The notes under the pieces were generated by a model. It was not told where the DNA came from, searched no databases, and saw only the letters and a program-made list of their open reading frames with translations. A program made the translations under genes and the position numbers. A DNA stretch of 12,562 nt from an uncultured Campylobacter sp. (GTDB lineage: Bacteria > Campylobacterota > Campylobacteria > Campylobacterales > Campylobacteraceae): NCBI GenBank assembly GCA_947090385.1, contig CAMUNZ010000035.1, positions 1 to 12,562 on the forward strand, written 5' to 3'. Positions 7,699-12,562 of this stretch are shown here, piece after piece (the stretch's first letter is position 1; every line of letters starts with the position of its first letter).

Positions 7699-8442
7699 TT
7701 ACATATAAAGTCCGCCATTTACTTTTAACACTTCTCCTGTTATATAGGAAGAGTAATCACTCAACAAAAAAGCAACCGCATTTGCAATCTCTTCAGTTTC
7801 ACCAAAACGTTTCAAAGGTATCGAATCAATATATGATTTTTTTATATCTTCATTTAAAACTTCCGTCATATATGTGCGAATAAAACCAGGAGTTATACAA
7901 TTAAATCTAACATTTCTACTAGCGCCTTCTTTTGCAAAACTTTTACTCATAGCTATCATGCCACCTTTGCTAGCAGAATAATTTACTTGTCCTGCATTTC
8001 CTATTTCACCGACGATAGAAGATATATTTACAACTGAACCAAATCTTTTTTTACTCATCAATTTTAAAGCCTCTTTGCTTCCTATAAAAGCTGATGTTAA
8101 ATTTGCATTTATAACATTTGTAAAATCTTCTAATTTCATTCTAAGCGCTAATTTATCGTTTGTAATTCCTGCGTTATTTACCAAATAAGAAAGTTCGCCA
8201 TCGCTTTGGATTATTACATTTAAAGCCTCTATAAATTCTTCTTCATTTGTAGCATCAAATTTTATCACAGCACCCTCACCGCCATTTTTGCGAATTTCTT
8301 CTAAAAGAGCATCAGTAATTTCTGGCTTACTTCTATAATTTATCCAAACTTTAAGCCCAAAATTAGCCAAAACTTTTGCGATTTGTGCGCCAATCCCACG
8401 ACTTGCGCCAGTAATTAAAACATTTTTTCCACTAAATTTCAT
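7699..8442 (-). CDS. fabG: 3-oxoacyl-[acyl-carrier-protein] reductase
   Basis: NADPH-dependent reductase of the short-chain dehydrogenase family that reduces 3-oxoacyl-ACP in each elongation cycle. In 247 residues it shows the Rossmann glycine motif TGASRGIG (11-18), NNAG (89-92), and the catalytic set Ser142, Tyr155 and Lys159 in the order ISS ... YSASKGG, plus the C-terminal EVLKVNGGLYM ending normal for FabG. Its position directly before acpP and fabF supports FabG over other short-chain dehydrogenases, whose sequences alone can look alike. An AAAGGA site precedes the ATG. A promoter-like TATAAAAT lies just upstream, suggesting that this is the first gene of the fatty-acid unit. Confidence 0.95.
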   Translation of the reverse strand: MKFSGKNVLITGASRGIGAQIAKVLANFGLKVWINYRSKPEITDALLEEIRKNGGEGAVIKFDATNEEEFIEALNVIIQSDGELSYLVNNAGITNDKLALRMKLEDFTNVINANLTSAFIGSKEALKLMSKKRFGSVVNISSIVGEIGNAGQVNYSASKGGMIAMSKSFAKEGASRNVRFNCITPGFIRTYMTEVLNEDIKKSYIDSIPLKRFGETEEIANAVAFLLSDYSSYITGEVLKVNGGLYM

Positions 8443-8472
8443 TTTTTTCCTTTATTTTAAATTATCGCTCGG

Positions 8473-8480
8473 ATTTTATA
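8473..8480 (-). promoter_or_regulatory. Candidate -10 box of the fabG operon
   Basis: On the minus strand TATAAAAT, preceded by TTTA and an A/T-rich tract, ends about 30 bases before the fabG ATG. The 52-bp gap between the LUD gene and fabG has no hairpin, so read-through from the thiamine unit is also possible. Confidence 0.45.
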
Positions 8481-8494
8481 TAAAATTTGTAAAT

Positions 8495-9093
8495 TTAAAA
8501 ACCAAGATTTTCATTTACCAAAATTATATTTATTCTATCTTTAGCATCTTGAAAAATCACAGACATTTTATTCATAATATTTTGGGCGCTATATTTTGGA
8601 GTTTTCCCAAATTGCAAAGCTTTTTTATTTAATCTTTCGATATTTTTTGGTACAATTACATTTTTGATTCTTTCATAACCATCTTCGATATTTTCAACGA
8701 TTTTATTTTTTCCAACAATTAATAAAACTTTTTTCGGCCCAAAAATTTGTGCAGCTATTCTATTCCCAGTGCCATCCATATTCACAAGCTCACCATTTTT
8801 TGTCAAAGCATTTATACTAGTTATAAATAAATCGCTTAAAAGACCATTTTTGCGACGATTTTCGTTTTCTTCCATAGAAATTCCGTTTTCATATTGATTA
8901 AAAACAACTTTATTTTTCAAATCTTGTAAAAAATTTAAAAGTCCTATATCAACGACACTCTGTGATCCGCCAAGCCCGATAGTTTTAGCTTCGTTTATAA
9001 AATCTTTTGAAATTTTTAAAGCTTCGTTTTTTTGTTATCTACTAAAATTACATTAAAACCGCGTTTTTTTAAATTTTCAATCAAATTTTGCAT
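8495..9093 (-). pseudogene. LUD-domain (DUF162, lactate-utilisation-like) protein, frameshifted
   Basis: Small LUD-fold protein of the kind related to LutC; function unknown. Two reading frames must be joined. The first starts at ATG 9093 (MQNLIENLKKRG...) and stops after 25 residues (TAA at 9016-9018). The remainder is in the -1 frame, continuing EALKISKDFI and GLGGSQSVVDIGLL, then NMDGTGNRIAAQ and the GKNKIV segment typical of the LUD family. Adding one A to the A7 run (T7 at 9027-9033 on the plus strand) restores a 199-residue protein, close to the usual size, and no other stop interrupts it. The intact remainder argues for a recent change, a sequencing error, or slippage, not old decay. 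The AAGGATAA site overlaps the tenI end and the start lies 2 bp after its stop, so it belongs to the thiamine unit. No iron-sulfur cysteines are present. Confidence 0.85.
9027..9033 (-). other. A7 homopolymer at the frameshift point of the LUD gene
   Basis: The coding strand reads GAT AAC AAA AAA ACG. The downstream frame needs AAC GAA GCT after the lysines, i.e. an A8 tract or a -1 slip. A tract of A residues is a known substrate for transcriptional or ribosomal slippage and a common site of sequencing indels. Confidence 0.85.
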
Positions 9094-9095
9094 TT

Positions 9096-9680
9096 TTATC
9101 CTTTAAAATTTTGTAAAAATTCTTTCTCATTTTTGCAACTCATAGCGCTTGACATCAAACAAATTTTATCTGCTCCTGCTTTTAAACAAATTTGAAAATT
9201 TTCATAATTTATTCCACCAAGCACAAAAATTTCGCAAGAGAATTTGTTTTTTATATTTTTTATAAAAGAAATTCCTTTTGGTTTTAAACCAGCTTTACAA
9301 GAAGTTTCAAAAATATGGCTTAAACACAGAGTTTTTGCGCCATTTTCAATGGCCATTTTTGCCTCATTTTCATCATGAATTGAAGCTACTATTTTTTCAA
9401 AATCATATAAATTTCTACTTTGTTTTTTAAAAATTTCAAGTGACAACCAAATATTTTTATGACCTAAATTTTGCGCAACTTCTATAAAATTATGCAAATA
9501 AATTTGTGATTTAAAATTTTCACAAATTTTAAAAATTTCACAAACAAATTTTTCATAATCCTTGCTTGTTAAATCTTTTTGTCTAAGCACGACAAAAGCG
9601 CCATTTTCGCAAAAATTCAAAATCTTTTGTGGCAAATTTTCACATAAATTTTTATCTGCAATCACTACGATTTTAGACAT
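9096..9680 (-). CDS. tenI: Thiazole tautomerase TenI (ThiE-like)
   Basis: TIM-barrel protein of the ThiE/TenI superfamily, expected to aromatise the thiazole phosphate carboxylate tautomer released by ThiG. The segment SHIFETSCKAGLKPKG (121-136) closely follows the B. subtilis TenI segment GHVFETDCKKGLEGRG, and His122 falls at the catalytic His position of that enzyme. Other shared features are LRQKDLT (32-38), ASIHDENEA (99-107) and LGGI (154-157). ThiE-specific residues are missing: IND is replaced by YLHNF and GVHLGQ by IWLSLE, so coupling activity is unlikely. The start chosen is the ATG at 9680, which overlaps the thiH stop by 8 bp; a GTG at 9692 would add four residues. Many genomes annotate such genes as thiE; with a full ThiE at 653-1279, TenI is the better call. 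Confidence 0.87.
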   Translation of the reverse strand: MSKIVVIADKNLCENLPQKILNFCENGAFVVLRQKDLTSKDYEKFVCEIFKICENFKSQIYLHNFIEVAQNLGHKNIWLSLEIFKKQSRNLYDFEKIVASIHDENEAKMAIENGAKTLCLSHIFETSCKAGLKPKGISFIKNIKNKFSCEIFVLGGINYENFQICLKAGADKICLMSSAMSCKNEKEFLQNFKG

Positions 9681-10818
9681 AAATATACTCACTCATTAAC
9701 GGTTGCAAATTTGCATCTTTTATAGCTTTGCAAATTTCTTTTACACTTCTATTATCTGCTATTTCAAATTGCTCATCGCCTTTTTCTTCGCCAGAATGTG
9801 CGCCAATACCAACATTTACGCCAGCGCTTATTTTGTTTGTAGCTATTTTTATAGAATTATCTCTAAAAAATGCATTTTCACGCGTTGAAATCGTGATATT
9901 TGCTGTCGGCAAAAACAGTCTATAAGCCATAATAACTTGCAAAAGCTCCCTTTGACCGACATCTTTTGGATTTATTTTTCCATTGTTTATAATTGGACGA
10001 AGTCTAGGAACAGAAAATGCAATTTCTGTTTTTGGATATTTTTTTTGTATTAAACTTGCATGAAATGCGGTGCAAAACGCATCAAGTCTAAAATCATCAA
10101 GTCCTAAAAGTGCAGCAAATCCAACGCCCCTCATCCCGCCTATTACCGCCCTTTCTTGCGCATTAAATCTATAAGGAAAAATTCTTTTATTTCCAGCTAA
10201 ATGAAGTTTTTCATATTTTTTTTCATTATAAGTTTCTTGAAAAACTATAACAAAATCAACTCCCGCTTCGTGAAGTTTTTTATAATCACAGGAATTTACA
10301 GGGTAAATTTCTACACTTACAATTTTAAAAAATTTTTTAGCTATTTTACAAGCATTTGCTATGTAATTTATATCAGAATCCATCTCGCTTTCGCCAGTTA
10401 AAATCAAAATTTCTTGCAAACCGCTTTTTGAGATCTCTTTCATCTCATTTTCAATCTCTTTTTCGTTTAATTTTGCTCGTTTTATATCGTTTTTGCAATT
10501 AAAACCGCAATAAACACAATGATTATCACAGAAATTTGATATATAAAGCGGAGTAAAAAGAGTTATATTATTTCCAAATTTTTCTCTTGTTTCTTTTTGT
10601 GCAAATTTAGCAATATCTTCCAAAAATTCGCCAGCTTTTATGCTTAAAAGTGCCTTTAAATCTTCAGTTGTGCGAATTTTATTATTTAAAGCTTTTAAAA
10701 TATCGTCTTTTGTATAACTTTGCGGATCAAATTTTTCTCTTTCTTTTAAAACTTTGTCATAAATTTCATGTCCGATATCTTCCATATGTGGAAGCAATTT
10801 TAAATGATCAATCCTCAT
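9673..10818 (-). CDS. thiH: 2-iminoacetate synthase ThiH (radical SAM tyrosine lyase)
   Basis: Radical S-adenosylmethionine enzyme that cleaves tyrosine to dehydroglycine (2-iminoacetate) and p-cresol, feeding ThiG. It is the oxygen-independent alternative to ThiO glycine oxidase, which suits a microaerophile or anaerobe. The 381 residues match E. coli ThiH (377). The 4Fe-4S cluster cysteines are Cys97, Cys101 and Cys104 in NFCDNHCVYCGF (CxxxCxxC). Further ThiH features are ILILTGES, the VSVEIYPVN segment, GGMRGVGFAALLGL, and the C-terminal domain around ITISTRENA. The ATG follows the thiG stop with no gap, with AGGAG inside the last thiG codons. The order thiG-thiH-tenI supports the assignment over biotin synthase-like or HydG enzymes. 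Confidence 0.96.
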   Translation of the reverse strand: MRIDHLKLLPHMEDIGHEIYDKVLKEREKFDPQSYTKDDILKALNNKIRTTEDLKALLSIKAGEFLEDIAKFAQKETREKFGNNITLFTPLYISNFCDNHCVYCGFNCKNDIKRAKLNEKEIENEMKEISKSGLQEILILTGESEMDSDINYIANACKIAKKFFKIVSVEIYPVNSCDYKKLHEAGVDFVIVFQETYNEKKYEKLHLAGNKRIFPYRFNAQERAVIGGMRGVGFAALLGLDDFRLDAFCTAFHASLIQKKYPKTEIAFSVPRLRPIINNGKINPKDVGQRELLQVIMAYRLFLPTANITISTRENAFFRDNSIKIATNKISAGVNVGIGAHSGEEKGDEQFEIADNRSVKEICKAIKDANLQPLMSEYIYV

Positions 10819-11583
10819 TTAATCTCCTAAAAATCCAGTCAATGGCGAACTTGCAACACCTTCATTTGTAACTCGTCCAAGTCCTGCTAAAAATGCATTT
10901 CTGCCAGAATTTATGGCTTCTTTAAAAGCTTTCGCCATCAAAGGTATATTTTTTGATGTAGCAATCGCAGTATTACTCATCACAGCACTAGCCCCGATTT
11001 CCATGGCTTCACAAGCTTGAGAAGGTCGCCCGATACCAGCATCCACAATCACAGGCAAATCAACTTCGTTTATTAAAATTTCTATCATATTTTTAAAAAC
11101 AAGTCCTTGATTGGAGCCGATTGGCGATCCAAGTGGCATAATGCAAGCCGCTCCTACTTTTTTCAAATCTCTTGCAACACTTAAATCACCAAAAATATAA
11201 GGCATAACAACAAAACCAAGATCATTTAAAATTTCAGTCGCTTTTATAGTTTCATAATTATTTGGAAAAAGAAATTTTGTATCATCAATAATCTCAATTT
11301 TTATAAAATTTCCACATCCAAGTTCTCTGCTAAGTTTTGCAATCCTTACGGCTTCGTTTGCATTTCTAGCGCCACTTGTATTTGGTAAAAGCGTTACATT
11401 TTTTGGTATAAAATCCAAAATATTTCTACCTTTACTCTCATTTACTCTTCTTAAAGCTAAAGTTATAATTTCACATTCACCTTGTGTAATTGCTGAGTTT
11501 ATAAGCTCATGTGAATATTTTCCAGAGCCCAAAATAAATCTACTTTTAAATTTTTTATCTCCTAAAAATAAAAAATCTTCCAT
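10819..11583 (-). CDS. thiG: Thiazole synthase ThiG
   Basis: TIM-barrel enzyme that joins 1-deoxyxylulose 5-phosphate, dehydroglycine and sulfur from ThiS thiocarboxylate into the thiazole phosphate of thiamine. The 254 residues match the family (about 255). Lys95 in NFIKIEI is the Schiff-base lysine. Phosphate- and substrate-binding glycines are in MPLGSPIGSNQG (149-160) and VDAGIGRPSQA (180-190), with SNTAIA (203-208) after. The start chosen is ATG 11583 (MEDFLFLG), which has GAGGA upstream and matches known ThiG N-termini. The frame stays open upstream as far as 11706, but that extra stretch is the complement frame of thiF and lacks family similarity. The gene begins 2 bp after the thiF stop. 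Confidence 0.96.
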   Translation of the reverse strand: MEDFLFLGDKKFKSRFILGSGKYSHELINSAITQGECEIITLALRRVNESKGRNILDFIPKNVTLLPNTSGARNANEAVRIAKLSRELGCGNFIKIEIIDDTKFLFPNNYETIKATEILNDLGFVVMPYIFGDLSVARDLKKVGAACIMPLGSPIGSNQGLVFKNMIEILINEVDLPVIVDAGIGRPSQACEAMEIGASAVMSNTAIATSKNIPLMAKAFKEAINSGRNAFLAGLGRVTNEGVASSPLTGFLGD

Positions 11584-11585
11584 AA

Positions 11586-12449
11586 TCAATCCTCTAAATC
11601 GTTTAATAATCTTAAAACTAAATTTGCTTGATGACCAGCGCAAATAGCAACTCTTGGCGCCATAAGTCCATCGCCTATTTTTGCACCATTTTTTAAATCT
11701 CCACAAATATAAACATTTGTTGCAAATTTTTGTGTTTTTATCAAATTTGAATCATAAATTCCAGCCATTCCAGAAGCTAAAATCAACTTTTTATCCTTAA
11801 AATTTGGTGCAAAATTTGCGATCATCGCCTTACTTTTAGGATTATCAAAAGCTTCACAAATTATTTTGCAATCTTTAAAAATTTCACAAATATTTTTTTC
11901 ATCCAGAAAAACTTCAAAAGTTTCAACCTCAACAAATGGATTTACCTGTGAAATCAAGCTTTTTAAAGCCTTAGTTTTATAAAGTCCTATGTGTTTTACA
12001 AAATAATTTTGTCTATTTAAATTGCTTGGTTCAACGATATCAAAATCAACTAAAACAAGTTTTTTTACTCCAACTCTTGCTAAAAATAAAGCGATATTTG
12101 ATCCAAGTCCGCCAAGTCCAGCCACGCCAATTACAGCTGATTTTAAAGCATTATTTAAAGATGGAGAATTTCTTGATTCGATCATAGATTTTAAAATTTC
12201 TTTTGGCGGCATAACACCTTTTTTTATGAAAATTAAGTTTTTATTATTTTGCGTAAAATTTGCATTTTTTACAGCAAAACCATCCAAAATTTTAACTAAA
12301 TCGTTCCAATTTTTATCAAAATCATCAAAACAAAAACCGAATTTTTTAAACTGAAATTTCTCAAAATTCTGCAAAATTTCAAATCTTAAATCATCCAAAT
12401 TTTGCGAATTTATCTCATAATTTTGCGAATTTATCAAAATTTCCATCAT
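11586..12449 (-). CDS. thiF: ThiS adenylyltransferase ThiF, family 2, with N-terminal ThiS-like domain
   Basis: E1-like enzyme that adenylates the ThiS C-terminal glycine for sulfur transfer. The E1 core (about residues 100-287) shows the ATP loop GVAGLGGLGSN (108-118), LVDFDIVEPSNLNRQ (133-147) with the adenylate-binding Asp and Arg, catalytic-type Asp202 in EAFDN, and the family-2 ending MAPRVAICAGHQANLVLRLL. The zinc CxxC pairs of E. coli ThiF/MoeB are absent, as is usual in this divergent clade. Residues 2-78 are an extra domain that resembles a ThiS beta-grasp fold (MEILINSQNYEI start, NLIFIKKG end) but has no Gly-Gly tail, so it cannot be the sulfur carrier. The first ATG (12449) overlaps the thiS TGA as ATGA; the next codon is also ATG. 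ThiF activity is inferred from operon and family. Confidence 0.92.
   Translation of the reverse strand: MMEILINSQNYEINSQNLDDLRFEILQNFEKFQFKKFGFCFDDFDKNWNDLVKILDGFAVKNANFTQNNKNLIFIKKGVMPPKEILKSMIESRNSPSLNNALKSAVIGVAGLGGLGSNIALFLARVGVKKLVLVDFDIVEPSNLNRQNYFVKHIGLYKTKALKSLISQVNPFVEVETFEVFLDEKNICEIFKDCKIICEAFDNPKSKAMIANFAPNFKDKKLILASGMAGIYDSNLIKTQKFATNVYICGDLKNGAKIGDGLMAPRVAICAGHQANLVLRLLNDLED
12398..12435 (-). repeat. Tandem 21-bp duplication at the start of thiF
   Basis: The 17-base string AATTTTGCGAATTTATC occurs at 12398-12414 and again at 12419-12435, offset by exactly 21 bases. It encodes INSQN twice (residues 6-10 and 13-17), so the reading frame is preserved. It may be a short in-frame duplication or simply AT-rich codon reuse. 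Confidence 0.7.
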
Positions 12450-12562
12450 CCGCCACCGACAAATTCAACTATTTCGTAAATTTTACCGGTTGAAATTTTT
12501 GTTTTATACCACAATTTTTTTTGTAAAATTTCTCTATCTTTTTCAACTGCTACGAAATTTAA
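12446..12562 (-). CDS. thiS: Sulfur carrier protein ThiS, C-terminal part
   Basis: Only the last 38 residues lie in the window; the start is beyond the right edge. The reading frame ends KIYEIVEFVGGG followed by TGA, the typical ThiS ending in which the terminal glycine is adenylated by ThiF and converted to a thiocarboxylate used by ThiG. Preceding residues (LNFVAVEKDREIL ...) match the ThiS pattern of a strand followed by a short helix. The stop overlaps the first thiF ATG, so the pair is coupled. MoaD also ends in Gly-Gly, but the thiF-thiG-thiH context decides for ThiS. Any promoter or TPP riboswitch of this operon must lie outside the window. Confidence 0.9.
   Translation of the reverse strand, partial: LNFVAVEKDREILQKKLWYKTKISTGKIYEIVEFVGGG

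Noticed and set aside
8495..8920. A separate complete 141-residue gene
   Set aside because: Its start would be an internal TTG in the LUD coding sequence; conserved LUD sequence continues upstream across the frameshift to ATG 9093.
9096..9680. Second thiamine-phosphate synthase
   Set aside because: The ThiE motifs for pyrimidine diphosphate binding are missing and the TenI catalytic His is present.
11584..11706. Upstream extension of the thiG frame (41 codons)
   Set aside because: It lies inside thiF in another frame, is rich in Trp, Arg and Lys unlike ThiG, and the ATG at 11583 has a ribosome site and the family N-terminus.
12446..12562. MoaD fragment
   Set aside because: The Gly-Gly tail alone is ambiguous, but direct coupling to thiF, thiG and thiH identifies ThiS.
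1..12562. Mobile elements, CRISPR, phage genes, tRNA or rRNA, G-tract phase-variation sites
   Set aside because: Scanning both strands showed no repeat arrays, transposase or integrase motifs, tRNA-like sequences or long poly-G tracts; recurrent AAATTTTG-like strings reflect general AT-rich composition.

Overview
The window reads as an ordinary chromosomal segment of an AT-rich member of the Campylobacterota, most likely Campylobacter or a close relative. The evidence is the strongly A/T-biased codon use, the T-rich promoter regions, the Campylobacter-type (family 2) ThiF with a ubiquitin-like N-terminal domain, and the thiS-thiF-thiG-thiH-tenI gene order. Species cannot be fixed from the sequence alone. 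No mobile element, CRISPR array, phage gene, tRNA or rRNA was found. Genes are densely packed, and all are on the minus strand except putP.

Layout from left to right. (1) 1-3594, minus: one transcription unit read from right to left. It encodes an amino-acid ABC transporter (permease, ATPase, periplasmic binding protein), then thiamine-phosphate synthase ThiE, then undecaprenyl-diphosphatase UppP, which runs off the window. Neighbours overlap or lie within 14 bp. (2) 3595-3723: a short divergent promoter region. (3) 3724-5220, plus: the sodium/proline symporter PutP, on a TTG start. (4) 5222-5239: a hairpin terminator between converging genes. (5) 5238-8442, minus: fatty-acid synthesis genes fabG, acpP, fabF and accA. 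(6) 8495-12562, minus: the thiazole branch of thiamine synthesis, thiS (partial), thiF, thiG, thiH and tenI, followed by a small LUD-domain gene broken by a one-base frameshift in an A7 tract.

How the genes work together. ThiF adenylates the ThiS C-terminal glycine. ThiH makes dehydroglycine from tyrosine. ThiG joins dehydroglycine, deoxyxylulose phosphate and the ThiS thiocarboxylate. TenI aromatises the thiazole product. ThiE, encoded about 8 kb away in the ABC-transporter unit, couples thiazole phosphate to the pyrimidine. FabG, ACP, FabF and AccA supply fatty-acid elongation and malonyl-CoA. UppP recycles the lipid carrier for cell-wall synthesis.

I found no convincing new system. The points most worth a second look are the frameshifted LUD gene coupled to the thiamine operon, the ThiS-like domain fused to ThiF beside a free ThiS, and the placement of thiE inside an amino-acid transporter operon.
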